This document shows, in pieces, positions 7,462 through 14,386 of a stretch of DNA of 17,079 nucleotides; positions within the stretch are counted from its first letter, which is position 1, and every line of letters begins with the position of its first letter. The notes beneath the pieces are model-generated. The model searched no databases, was not told where the DNA came from, and saw nothing but the letters and a program-made list of their open reading frames with translations. Source of the DNA: an uncultured Clostridia bacterium (GTDB taxonomy: Bacteria > Bacillota_A > Clostridia > Oscillospirales > Oscillospiraceae); assembly GCA_947167435.1 (NCBI GenBank), contig CAMVIC010000008.1, positions 1 through 17,079 of the forward strand, in the 5' to 3' direction. A program made the translations under genes and the position numbers.

Positions 7462-8019
7462 ATGGAAACTGTTTTACTGTATCATGTGGCCTATCAGGAA
7501 ATTCAAAAGCCGGATATCCGCTTCGGACGGAAAAACGCGGATTTCGGGCAGGGCTTCTATCTATCTCCCGACGGAGAATTTGCAGGCAAATGGGCAAAAG
7601 AACGACGGGAGAACAATGTGATTGTGAACACCTATGAACTGCAAACGGATTCCCTGGAAATCCTGCGGTTTTCCCGGGATGAGGCCTGGTTTGACTATAT
7701 TTTTCGCAACCGGGCAGGCTATGAGGACAGCTATCCCGATGCCGACGTGATTATTGGCCCCATCGCCAACGATACAATCTATGACACGCTGGGAATCCTG
7801 ACCAGCGGCTTTCTGAAGCGAGAGCAAGCTTTGGCACTGTTGCAGATCGGCCCGATATTTGAACAGTTTGCCATAAAAACAGAAAAGGCAGCGGCGAAGC
7901 TGAGCTGGCAGTCTGCGCGTGTCTTGAGCGCCGGGGAACTGGCCGGATTCCGGATGCAGCTGAACAGAGAAGAAGCAAACTACCAGAAGCAGCTGGCGGA
8001 TGCATTGAATAAAATGTGA
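7462..8019 (+). CDS. DUF3990 family protein (ADP-ribosyltransferase-like fold family)
   Basis: 185 residues; ATG 7462 lies 7 bases after AAAGGAGG. The N-terminus shows the DUF3990 hallmarks: LYHVAYQEIQKPDIRFGRKN, then DFGQGFYLSPD and a following GKWAKERR, with a later YPDADVIIGPIANDT. As I recall, the family is grouped with ADP-ribosyltransferases, where YH, the DFGxGFY strand and later polar residues form the NAD pocket. The activity of this protein has not been shown from sequence. DUF3990 genes often sit next to a small DUF3791 gene; none is present in the 108 bases before or the region after this one. It could be a toxin-like modifier, a host- or phage-directed effector, or a housekeeping enzyme. 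It has no signal peptide and stands alone between a promoter and a terminator. Confidence 0.8.
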   Translation: METVLLYHVAYQEIQKPDIRFGRKNADFGQGFYLSPDGEFAGKWAKERRENNVIVNTYELQTDSLEILRFSRDEAWFDYIFRNRAGYEDSYPDADVIIGPIANDTIYDTLGILTSGFLKREQALALLQIGPIFEQFAIKTEKAAAKLSWQSARVLSAGELAGFRMQLNREEANYQKQLADALNKM

Positions 8020-8043
8020 GAAGAAACAGTATAAGCTTGAAAG

Positions 8044-8080
8044 AGCCCGGGCTAGAGGATTCCCGGGCTTTTTATTATTT
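8044..8080 (+). terminator. Rho-independent terminator after the DUF3990 gene
   Basis: The stem AGCCCGGG (8044-8051) with CCCGGGCT (8062-8069) is a perfect 8 bp with a 10-base loop, followed by TTTTATTATTTT. It lies 24 bases after the stop codon and insulates this gene from the Fe-S assembly pair. Confidence 0.9.
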
Positions 8081-8133
8081 TACATCGACGGTATTGCATA
8101 TGATTATATTTCAGAATGATGTAAGATCCTGTC

Positions 8134-8162
8134 TTGCAAAGAATATGGATTTCGGGTACAAT
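8134..8162 (+). promoter_or_regulatory. Promoter of the smsCB (sufCB-like) operon
   Basis: TTGCAA (8134-8139, 4 of 6) is 17 bases from TACAAT (8157-8162, 5 of 6). The predicted start near 8169 leaves a leader of about 25 bases with AAGGAG at 8181-8186. I saw no convincing IscR-type or other operator in the 174-base gap. Confidence 0.65.
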
Positions 8163-8193
8163 ACTTTCATATTGCAATCAAAGGAGATGCACT

Positions 8194-8922
8194 ATGCTTG
8201 AGATAAAAGATCTGAGCTTTGCGGTGACTGAGGAAGATCGGGAGAAAGAGATTATTCACGATCTGAGCCTGACCATTGAAAACGGAAGATTTGTGGTCAT
8301 CACCGGGCCAAACGGCAGCGGAAAGTCCACGCTGGCTCGACTGATTATGGGTATTGAAAAGCCGATCGCGGGACAGATTCTGCTGGATGGACAGGACATT
8401 ACGAATCTGGATATCACCGAACGGGCAAAACTGGGCATCAGTTTTGCTTTTCAGCAGCCGGTGCGCTTTAAGGGCATTCAGGTGAAAGACCTGCTTCGCC
8501 TGGCAGCCGGCAGAAAGCTTACGGTGTCTGCTGCCTGCGATTATCTGTCTGAGGTTGGGCTCTGCGCAAGGGACTATATCGACAGAGAAATCAATTCTTC
8601 CCTCTCCGGCGGCGAGCTGAAGCGTATTGAGATCGCAACGCTGCTTGCCCGGCAGACAAAGCTCAGCGTGTTTGATGAACCGGAGGCCGGGATCGACCTG
8701 TGGAGCTTTCAGAACCTGATCCGGATTTTTGAGAAAATGCGCAATGAAATTGCAGACAGCTCGATCGTGATCATTTCCCATCAGGAGAGAATCCTCCAGA
8801 TCGCAGATGAGATTGTGGTGCTGGCGGACGGGCGTATCTCCCAGAGCGGTAAACCGGAGGATATTTTACCAGCACTGATAGGCAGGACGGCGCCGTCCGG
8901 TGTTTGTCAGAAACTGCAATAA
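8194..8922 (+). CDS. SufC-type ABC ATPase of a minimal SmsCB Fe-S assembly system
   Basis: 242 residues from ATG 8194, 7 bases after AAGGAG; upstream in-frame starts lie in the promoter and are rejected. A soluble ABC ATPase that drives shape change in its SufB-type partner during Fe-S cluster building. Seen: Walker A GPNGSGKST (38-46), Q-loop region FAFQQPVRFKG, signature SLSGGELKR (from 136), Walker B LSVFDEPEAGID with D161 and E162, and switch His H196 in ISHQERIL. The EPEAGID and SGGELKR variants are typical of SufC rather than of transporter ATPases, and there is no permease nearby. The partner follows after 13 bases. Length (about 240-250) fits SufC. It could equally be named sufC; SmsC is preferred because the partner is short and no sufS or sufU is present. 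Confidence 0.9.
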   Translation: MLEIKDLSFAVTEEDREKEIIHDLSLTIENGRFVVITGPNGSGKSTLARLIMGIEKPIAGQILLDGQDITNLDITERAKLGISFAFQQPVRFKGIQVKDLLRLAAGRKLTVSAACDYLSEVGLCARDYIDREINSSLSGGELKRIEIATLLARQTKLSVFDEPEAGIDLWSFQNLIRIFEKMRNEIADSSIVIISHQERILQIADEIVVLADGRISQSGKPEDILPALIGRTAPSGVCQKLQ

Positions 8923-8935
8923 GGGAGGACGCGAA

Positions 8936-9862
8936 ATGCTTAAGCTTGACGCTATTCAGAGAAGACTGATTGAAGAGATTGCGGATTTGCATTCCGTTCC
9001 TTCCGGGGCCTATAATTTCCGCGCAAACGGAGAACTTGCCGGACGCAATACCACGGCGAATATCGATATTGTCTCCAAGGAAAACGGCAGCGGCATCGAT
9101 ATCCACATTAAACCCGGCACCAAAAATGAGAGTGTCCATATTCCGGTTGTGCTCAGCGCCAGCGGATTGAAGGAAACGGTTTACAACGATTTCTATGTGG
9201 GAGAAGACTGCGACGTGGTAATCGTTGCCGGCTGCGGCATTGATAACTGCGGCAGCCAGGACTCGGAGCATGACGGTATACACAGATTTTATGTTGGGAA
9301 AAACGCCAAGGTAAAATATGTAGAAAAACACTATGGCTCCGGCGACGGGCAGGGGCAGAGAATCCTTAACCCTGTGACAGAGGCATATCTGGAAGAGGGA
9401 AGTTCCATGGAGATGGAAATGGAGCAAATCAAGGGTGTGGATTCCACGGACCGCTCGACGATAGCAGAATTGAAAGCGGGAGCCAAACTGGTAATAAAAG
9501 AGCGTCTGATGACCCATGGCAGTCAGCACGCCGTCAGCGGATATCAGGTGAACCTGAACGGCCCCGGAGCCACTGCGGACGTTGTGTCACGCTCCGTGGC
9601 GCGTGACGACTCCCGTCAAACCTTCAACGCACGCATTACCGGCAACGCTCCCTGCAGCGGCCATACCGAGTGCGACTCCATCATTATGGATCGGGGCCGT
9701 ATCCTGGCCATCCCCTCCCTGGAGGCAAACGACGTGGATGCCATGCTGGTGCATGAGGCGGCCATCGGAAAGATTGCCGGAGACCAGCTGATCAAGCTCA
9801 TGACCCTGGGCCTGACGGAGCAGGAAGCGGAGGAGCAGATCATCAACGGTTTCCTGCGCTGA
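8936..9862 (+). CDS. SmsB/SufB-D-like Fe-S assembly scaffold, short form
   Basis: 309 residues from ATG 8936, 7 bases after GGGAGG (8923-8928). SufBD core fold protein on which Fe-S clusters are assembled, working with the preceding ATPase. Marks: ARITGNAPCSGHTECDSIIMD (C240, H243, E245, C246), then AIPSLEAND and LVHEAAIGKIAGDQL (H273, E274), ending in the family's EEQIINGF. Classical SufB is about 460-480 residues and SufD about 420; this protein keeps the beta-helix core and C-terminus but lacks the long N-terminal helical part. That matches what is described for SmsB in the minimal SMS system, proposed as an ancestor of SUF. Additional Cys in GCGIDNCGSQDSEH could be ligands (inference). 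No desulfurase, SufU or SufD is adjacent. A terminator closes the operon. Confidence 0.88.
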   Translation: MLKLDAIQRRLIEEIADLHSVPSGAYNFRANGELAGRNTTANIDIVSKENGSGIDIHIKPGTKNESVHIPVVLSASGLKETVYNDFYVGEDCDVVIVAGCGIDNCGSQDSEHDGIHRFYVGKNAKVKYVEKHYGSGDGQGQRILNPVTEAYLEEGSSMEMEMEQIKGVDSTDRSTIAELKAGAKLVIKERLMTHGSQHAVSGYQVNLNGPGATADVVSRSVARDDSRQTFNARITGNAPCSGHTECDSIIMDRGRILAIPSLEANDVDAMLVHEAAIGKIAGDQLIKLMTLGLTEQEAEEQIINGFLR

Positions 9863-9882
9863 TGGAAGTCTTTTTGACAAGC

Positions 9883-9917
9883 AAAAGAAGCACCGGCACA
9901 AAACCGGTGCTTCTTTT
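9883..9917 (+). terminator. Strong terminator after smsCB
   Basis: A perfect 14-bp stem, AAAAGAAGCACCGG (9883-9896) with CCGGTGCTTCTTTT (9904-9917), and a 7-base loop. The A-run/T-run flanks make it a canonical intrinsic terminator that could also work on the opposite strand. Confidence 0.92.
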
Positions 9918-9922
9918 ACTAG

Positions 9923-9932
9923 GCGGTACCGC
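9923..9932. promoter_or_regulatory. Short palindrome upstream of the beta-mannosidase gene, possible operator
   Basis: GCGGTACCGC is a perfect 10-base palindrome, flanked by CTAG on both sides with one unmatched G (9919-9935). It lies between the smsCB terminator and the ribosome site of the glycosidase gene. A LacI-type or other sugar-responsive repressor site is possible, but no regulator is in the window and I see no clear promoter beside it. Confidence 0.3.
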
Positions 9933-9970
9933 TAGACCGCGTGAATTAGCGAAGACAGGAGAGCGTGAAC

Positions 9971-12403
9971 ATGAAAACATTATGCTTAAACGGCGACTGG
10001 ACCCTGGAAGTCTCTGACAGTGAATACGGAGAAATTCCGGCAGTCGTACCCGGCTCGGTCTATACCGACCTGCTGAGAAACGGGATAATCCCGGACCCCT
10101 TTTATCGGGATAACGAACTGAACGCGCTTAAGCTGATGGAGCGCAGCTTCCTTTACAGCCGCAGCTTTTTGGCGGATGAGAATCTGCTGCGCTGCGACAG
10201 GGTGCTGCTGCGCTGCGAGGGCCTTGATACCCTGGCGACGGTCCAGATCAACGACCACGTTGCCGGACGTGCGGACAACATGCACCGTATCTGGGAATAC
10301 GATGTGAAAGAGCTGCTGCAGCCGGGGAGCAACCGAATCTGCATTGCCTTTGCCTCTCCGACCCGGTATATTCGGGAATCCTATAAGCATTCCAGGGCTG
10401 ACGGCACGGAGGACGCCATGCGAGGCTTTCCAAACCTGCGCAAAGCCCACTGCATGTTCGGCTGGGATTGGGGCCCGCGCCTGCCGGACGCAGGGATCTG
10501 GCGGAAAATCAGTCTGATCGGAATCGAGAAAGCGCGCATCCGAGACGTGCTGGTGACGCAGACCCATGAGCACAGTACTGTGAAGCTGCAGATCGAAAGC
10601 CATTTGGAGGAGGAGACCGATGACGACCTGAAGCTAAATGTCCTGGTAACAGACCCGAATGGGAAAACTTGGAGCGCAACCGGAACTGATTGTGAGATTA
10701 TCATCGAACAGCCGCGGCTCTGGTGGCCGGCGGGCTTCGGGGATCAGCCCCTGTATCAGGTGGAGGTCACACTCTCTGCCTGCTCCGGCGTTCTGGACCG
10801 CTGGGATCGGCGGATCGGTCTGCGGACCATGGAAATCTGCCGTCGGAAAGACGAGTGGGGTGAGAGCTTCTGCCATTGTGTCAATGGGATAGAGCTGTTC
10901 GCCATGGGGGCAGATTACATTCCCGAGGACAATCTGCTGCCTCGGATGAGCCCGGAGCGAACCAGGCGTTTGTTGGAGGATGCAAGAGACGCCAATATGA
11001 ACTGTATCCGTGTCTGGGGCGGCGGGGTTTATCCGGACGACTGGTTTTTTGATTGCTGCGATGAACTGGGACTACTGGTTTGGCAGGATTTTATGTTTGC
11101 CTGCGCAGTTTATAATCTGACACCGGATTTTGAAGCGAACGTCGAGGCTGAACTGCGGGATAACATTCGCAGGCTGCGTCACCATGCTTCTCTGGCGCTT
11201 TGGTGCGGAAACAACGAGATGGAGCAGTTTGTTGCGGAGGGACAATGGGTCAGCAGCAAGCGGCAGACTGCGGATTACATCAAAATGTACGAGTATCTTT
11301 TTCCGAAAATTCTGCGCGAGGAGGATCCACAGCGTTTTTACTGGCCGGCCAGCCCTTCCAGCGGCGGCAGCTTTGATGCTCCACAGGATCCGGATCGCGG
11401 GGATGTGCACTATTGGGAAGTCTGGCACGGGCTGAAACCCTTTACAGATTACCGAAAACACTGTTTCCGCTATGTTTCAGAGTTCGGCTTTCAGTCTTTC
11501 CCCTGCTTGGAAACCATTGAGAGCTTCACGCTGCCCGAGGATCGAAACGTTTTCTCCTATGTGATGGAGAAACACCAGCGAAATGCCTCCGCGAACGGGA
11601 AGATAGTCTCTTATCTTGCGCAGATGTATCGCTATCCCGGAAATCTGGACACCCTGATCTATGCATCCCAACTCCTTCAGGCTCAGGCGATCCAGTATGG
11701 CGTGGAGCATTGGCGCCGAAACCGAGGGCGTTGTATGGGTGCGATGATCTGGCAGTTGAATGATTGCTGGCCAGTGGCAAGCTGGTCCAGCATTGACTAC
11801 TATGGCCGCTGGAAGGCTCTGCATTATTACGCGAAGAGATTCTTCGCGCCGGTGCTGATTTCCTGCCAGGAGGAGGGCCTGCTCTCTCAGCGGCCCAATC
11901 TCAATGCCGAACCGGAGCCCATCAAACTTTCCTCCAGACTCAATATCAGTAACGAAACGCGCACGGAGTTTCATGGTATGGTTTACTGGGCTCTGCGATA
12001 CCCGGATGCAACCGTCATTCGGGAAAAAAGCAGTCCTGTAACGGTATCTGCCCTGAGCACGCTCTGGCTGCCCGAGGAAGTTTTTTCCGAATACGATCCG
12101 TATTCAGTCTACTTCAGCTATAAACTGCTGAATGAGGACGGCGATATTCTGGGGCAGAACACAGTCCTGTTTTGCCCGCCGAAGCATTTCCACTTTGTGG
12201 ACCCGAAGCTTGCGGTCCGAAGAGAAGGGGAGGACCTGTATGTCTCCGCTTCCGCCTATGCCCGTTCGGTGGAACTGCGCTGCGGGCCGGATGTATTGTT
12301 GTCTGACAATTATTTTGACCTGAACGGAGAGGAACGGAAGGTTTTAATCCTGCGGGGTTCACCGAGGGAAATCTCCGCAAGGAGCGTATTTGATATCCGC
12401 TGA
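9971..12403 (+). CDS. Beta-mannosidase, glycoside hydrolase family 2
   Basis: 810 residues. ATG 9971 is chosen since AGGAGAG (9957-9963) is 7 bases upstream; GTG 9965 is too close to it. GH2 retaining exo-enzyme that removes beta-linked mannose from the non-reducing ends of manno-oligosaccharides or N-glycan cores. Domains in order: N-terminal jelly-roll sugar-binding domain with FGWDWGPRLPDAGIW, an Ig-like domain, then the TIM barrel with NCIRVWGGGVYPDDWFFD and VWQDFMFACAVY. The acid/base is E416 in WCGNNE and the nucleophile E504 in YVSEFGFQS, both intact; their spacing of 88 fits the family (about 93 in BtMan2A, from memory). WQLNDCWPV closes the barrel, followed by beta domains. No signal peptide, so it acts on imported sugar in the cytoplasm. 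No transporter or other glycosidase is visible nearby; it looks like a single-gene unit. Confidence 0.93.
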   Translation: MKTLCLNGDWTLEVSDSEYGEIPAVVPGSVYTDLLRNGIIPDPFYRDNELNALKLMERSFLYSRSFLADENLLRCDRVLLRCEGLDTLATVQINDHVAGRADNMHRIWEYDVKELLQPGSNRICIAFASPTRYIRESYKHSRADGTEDAMRGFPNLRKAHCMFGWDWGPRLPDAGIWRKISLIGIEKARIRDVLVTQTHEHSTVKLQIESHLEEETDDDLKLNVLVTDPNGKTWSATGTDCEIIIEQPRLWWPAGFGDQPLYQVEVTLSACSGVLDRWDRRIGLRTMEICRRKDEWGESFCHCVNGIELFAMGADYIPEDNLLPRMSPERTRRLLEDARDANMNCIRVWGGGVYPDDWFFDCCDELGLLVWQDFMFACAVYNLTPDFEANVEAELRDNIRRLRHHASLALWCGNNEMEQFVAEGQWVSSKRQTADYIKMYEYLFPKILREEDPQRFYWPASPSSGGSFDAPQDPDRGDVHYWEVWHGLKPFTDYRKHCFRYVSEFGFQSFPCLETIESFTLPEDRNVFSYVMEKHQRNASANGKIVSYLAQMYRYPGNLDTLIYASQLLQAQAIQYGVEHWRRNRGRCMGAMIWQLNDCWPVASWSSIDYYGRWKALHYYAKRFFAPVLISCQEEGLLSQRPNLNAEPEPIKLSSRLNISNETRTEFHGMVYWALRYPDATVIREKSSPVTVSALSTLWLPEEVFSEYDPYSVYFSYKLLNEDGDILGQNTVLFCPPKHFHFVDPKLAVRREGEDLYVSASAYARSVELRCGPDVLLSDNYFDLNGEERKVLILRGSPREISARSVFDIR

Positions 12404-12436
12404 CAGCAAGTGCCTATACTGAGACACTTGTGAGAC

Positions 12437-12467
12437 GGTTTGTGCGATAAAACACAGGCACAAAGCC
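12437..12467 (+). other. Hairpin in the gap after the beta-mannosidase gene
   Basis: The core TTTGTGC (12439-12445) pairs perfectly with GCACAAA (12458-12464) and extends by GG/CC across one bulged G. There is no T-run, so it is not a canonical terminator. A second, weaker stem, CAAGTG with CACTTG, lies just before it in 12408-12431. Together they may reduce read-through into the peptide locus or be part of a regulatory region; this is inference. Confidence 0.35.
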
Positions 12468-12505
12468 AGAAGCAGGCTCAAACTGCCAGAATTTAACAGC
12501 AGCGG

Positions 12506-12534
12506 TTGGCAATTGCCACAAAATGGAATTAAAT
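12506..12534 (+). promoter_or_regulatory. Possible promoter with overlapping palindromic operator for the peptide locus
   Basis: TTGGCA (12506-12511, 5 of 6) lies 17 bases from TTAAAT (12529-12534, 4 of 6). A perfect 12-base palindrome, TGGCAATTGCCA (12507-12518), covers the -35 element. A bound dimeric regulator there would block RNA polymerase. The predicted start (about 12541) leaves a very short leader, so the first ATG at 12549 might be bypassed for 12558 or 12564. Confidence 0.45.
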
Positions 12535-12548
12535 AGAAATAATTGTAT

Positions 12549-12908
12549 ATGCGCGTGATGAGTATGACAGACACTTCTCGAACAATTTCTACCGAAACCT
12601 ATTTCGCCATCGTTCGTCAATCGCTTTTGGATACCGGGCAGGCTTATGTGCGCGTTACGGGCACGAGCATGACGCCGATTCTGCGCCACCTGCGCGACGG
12701 TGTGATGCTTGTTCCGCCACGGCACGTGAGAACGGGCGATATCGTGCTGTTCGGTCGAAGGAACGGACGATATGCTCTGCACCGGGTCATTTTCAAAGGG
12801 CGCAAGGGATTTGTTATGGCGGGGGATAATCAATTGCATCTGGAGCGGAATCTGCCATACAGTCAGATCATCGGTGTCGTAAGCGCCATAGAGCGAGACG
12901 GAAAATGA
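12549..12908 (+). CDS. S24/S26-type serine peptidase (signal peptidase-like), RiPP-associated
   Basis: 119 residues from ATG 12549; ATGs at 12558 and 12564 are possible and no start has a good ribosome site. The compact fold shows GTSMTPIL with Ser40 as nucleophile, DGVMLVPPRHVRTGDIVLF as the central strand region, and RYALHRVI with His78. A Ser/His pair of this kind is typical of the archaeal/ER-type S26B signal peptidases rather than the Ser/Lys of LepB. AGDNQ follows. No membrane helix is evident, unlike secretory signal peptidases. Small soluble S24/S26 proteins of this kind occur beside PqqD and radical SAM or lasso genes in Firmicutes (from memory), where leader removal has been proposed. 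It overlaps the next small gene by ATGA and opens the peptide locus. The actual substrate is inference. Confidence 0.8.
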   Translation: MRVMSMTDTSRTISTETYFAIVRQSLLDTGQAYVRVTGTSMTPILRHLRDGVMLVPPRHVRTGDIVLFGRRNGRYALHRVIFKGRKGFVMAGDNQLHLERNLPYSQIIGVVSAIERDGK

Positions 12909-13033
12909 AAATCGGAGAATCATATCCTGATAAGGCTGTACGCGTGGTTTGTGACGGGCTTGGCATTCCCGCGGATCTATTTGGGCAAAGCACTGAGGAG
13001 ACTCTATTCCATCTTTTGCAGACATCCGTCTGA
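12905..13033 (+). CDS. Unrecognised 42-residue protein in the peptide locus
   Basis: ATG 12905 overlaps the peptidase stop (ATGA) and the frame stays open to TGA 13031-13033; only a weak purine run (GAGACGGA) precedes it, so reading probably depends on translational coupling. The sequence begins MKIGESYPDKAVRVVCDGLG and continues IPADLFGQSTEETLFHLLQ. It has one Cys (C16), no GG leader motif, no membrane segment and no Cys-rich tail, so it does not look like a second precursor. It could be a small adaptor for the peptidase or the PqqD protein, or a remnant of a longer gene. Position and tight spacing (20 bases before the PqqD gene) argue it is real. I do not recognise the family. Confidence 0.6.
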   Translation: MKIGESYPDKAVRVVCDGLGIPADLFGQSTEETLFHLLQTSV

Positions 13034-13053
13034 AGCTGTGAAGGAGAAAGCAG

Positions 13054-13320
13054 ATGAAGATTAAATCCGGTTTTATGCTTCGCAAAGTTGTGGATATATA
13101 CGTTATTCTTGGAATCGGAAGCGAGGCATATGCACCGCGCCAGATTATGAGCGTGAACGAGGCCGGCGCCGTTCTGTGGAAGCTCCTTGAGACTGGAACC
13201 GATCGGGAAGCGCTCGTCGAGGCACTGCTTTCGGAATTCGAGATTGACAGAGCCGTTGCCGAAAAGGATGTGGATGCTTTTCTGGCAAAGCTTCAAGAGA
13301 AGGCGCTGATTGACGAATGA
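13054..13320 (+). CDS. PqqD-like RiPP recognition element protein
   Basis: 88 residues from ATG 13054, 7 bases after AAGGAG (13041-13046). A free-standing PqqD-fold protein: MKIKSGFMLRKVVDIYVILGIGSE forms the expected three-strand start, followed by IMSVNEAGAVLWKLLETGTD, REALVEALLSEFEID and a final helix KDVDAFLAKLQEKALID. Family length (about 90) matches. Such proteins bind the leader of a ribosomal peptide and present it to a radical SAM or other modifying enzyme. It overlaps the radical SAM gene by ATGA, as expected for partners. The NEAG/LW motif distinguishes it from unrelated small helical proteins. The likely ligand is the GG-leader peptide encoded at 14174. Confidence 0.92.
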   Translation: MKIKSGFMLRKVVDIYVILGIGSEAYAPRQIMSVNEAGAVLWKLLETGTDREALVEALLSEFEIDRAVAEKDVDAFLAKLQEKALIDE

Positions 13321-14186
13321 TCCGTAAAATCTGGGATGAGAGCAAAATCTCTGATCGAATCCAACTGCGCGCCATTCAGCAGCGGCGCCCTCTGAGCTGC
13401 ACGCTGGAGCTGACGTATCGCTGCAACTTTCAGTGCAGGATGTGTTATGTCCGGATGACGGACGCGCAGGCAAAGCCCTACGGCCGCCTTCGTACCGTGG
13501 AGGAATGGCTGGATATGGCAAGACAACTGCATGACGCGGGTGTCCTGTATCTGAATCTTTCAGGGGGGGAATGCACCCAGTACCCGGGTTTCGTGAAGCT
13601 ATATGAGCAGCTGTCCGGGATGGGCTTTCGCCTCAGCATTATGAGCAATGCGGCCGCGTATAACGACAGCATTCGTGATATCTTCAAAAAGTACCCGCCT
13701 TATGGTGCTGCGATCACATTGTACGGCGGCTGCGATGCCACCTATGGGATTGTGACCGGAGATTCCAACGGTTATCACAAAGCACTGGACAGTATCCGTT
13801 TTTTTCGATCCATCGGTGTGCCGGTATCGCTTAACTTCACCATGATTCGACAGAATGTTCTGGATTACCCAAAGATTGCAGGACTCTGTCAGGAGCTTGG
13901 CATTCCATATACTTTGATTACCGATATAACGGGTCACCAGCGGAATATCTGCTTTTCGGATGCGCTCCAGTGTCGCCTTTCCCCGGCTGAACGCGCCTGT
14001 GTCGCCTGTCACACGCCGGATGAAGTATCTCTCGCACTGGAGAGCGCAAAGGAACTGGAAAAGGAACTGAAGCATTTCCGAATGCCGTCCTGTACGGGGG
14101 AAACGCTGCCGGAAGAACAGGACGCCTGTATCGGCGCAAGTACGAATTCAAGTATCCTACCAGCCAGGCTGAAATGGACGAACTGA
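13317..14186 (+). CDS. Radical SAM peptide-modifying enzyme, apparently with a cut-off SPASM domain
   Basis: 289 residues, ATG overlapping the PqqD stop. The radical SAM core is intact: CTLELTYRCNFQCRMCYV with the CX3CX2C triad C36, C40, C43; LNLSGGECTQYPGF with E85 in the SAM-binding GGE motif (C86 replaces the usual Pro); IMSNA; and later TIM-barrel strands up to YTLITDITG. After the barrel come C, SPAE, CVACH and then DACIGAST with C271, which looks like the first cysteine of a SPASM domain. Only 18 residues follow before the stop, where related enzymes usually have about 80-120 residues with six or more Cys. The next gene begins within this gene's last 13 bases. Either a short natural variant or the product of a deletion. 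It probably modifies the neighbouring peptide, perhaps at Cys (inference). Confidence 0.85.
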   Translation: MIRKIWDESKISDRIQLRAIQQRRPLSCTLELTYRCNFQCRMCYVRMTDAQAKPYGRLRTVEEWLDMARQLHDAGVLYLNLSGGECTQYPGFVKLYEQLSGMGFRLSIMSNAAAYNDSIRDIFKKYPPYGAAITLYGGCDATYGIVTGDSNGYHKALDSIRFFRSIGVPVSLNFTMIRQNVLDYPKIAGLCQELGIPYTLITDITGHQRNICFSDALQCRLSPAERACVACHTPDEVSLALESAKELEKELKHFRMPSCTGETLPEEQDACIGASTNSSILPARLKWTN

Positions 14187-14371
14187 AAAGCTTCCTGCGG
14201 CAGGAAATCGTAGAAGACGACCTGGATGCCATTGTCGGCGGAAACGATGATGTCAAGGGAAAAGACAAAGGGTATGACTGGACATGTCCCGGCTGCAGCG
14301 CAGTTGTACATGTGGTGCAGGAGCATGACAAAGCAAAACACTGCGCACACGACTGCCCTGCAAACCCCTAG
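14174..14371 (+). CDS. Candidate RiPP precursor: GG leader with Cys/His-rich core
   Basis: 65 residues. The start ATG 14174 lies inside the last codons of the radical SAM gene; only a weak AGG (14166-14168) precedes it, so coupling is likely. The leader MDELKSFLRQEIVEDDLDAI is acidic and helical and ends in VGG (residues 21-23), matching LDxxxGG leaders cut after the double Gly. The tail is NDDVKGKDKGYDW followed by CPGC (C38, C41), H46, H51, and KHCAHDC (H56, C57, H59, C61), ending PANP. Four Cys and four His in 24 residues could hold a metal or be joined by thioether links. Position directly after PqqD and radical SAM genes and before a terminator fits a precursor. No transporter is adjacent. 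An unmodified zinc-ribbon protein is the main alternative. Confidence 0.75.
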   Translation: MDELKSFLRQEIVEDDLDAIVGGNDDVKGKDKGYDWTCPGCSAVVHVVQEHDKAKHCAHDCPANP

Positions 14372-14386
14372 AGATAATCGATTGGA

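Noticed and set aside
8016..8201. Possible 61-residue gene between DUF3990 and smsC
   Set aside because: It reads straight through the strong terminator at 8044-8080 and the smsC promoter and has no ribosome site.
9874..9902. TTGACA at 9874-9879 as a promoter for the beta-mannosidase
   Set aside because: At 17 bases the -10 would be CACAAA (3 of 6) inside the terminator stem; not convincing.
12408..12431. CAAGTG/CACTTG stem as the terminator of the beta-mannosidase gene
   Set aside because: Six-bp stem with a large loop and no T-run; kept only as a remark under the neighbouring hairpin.
14100..14173. Sequencing frameshift joining the radical SAM and precursor frames
   Set aside because: Joining the frames gives no SPASM cysteines, and the precursor has a sensible own start and leader, so a simple one-base error does not restore a normal enzyme.
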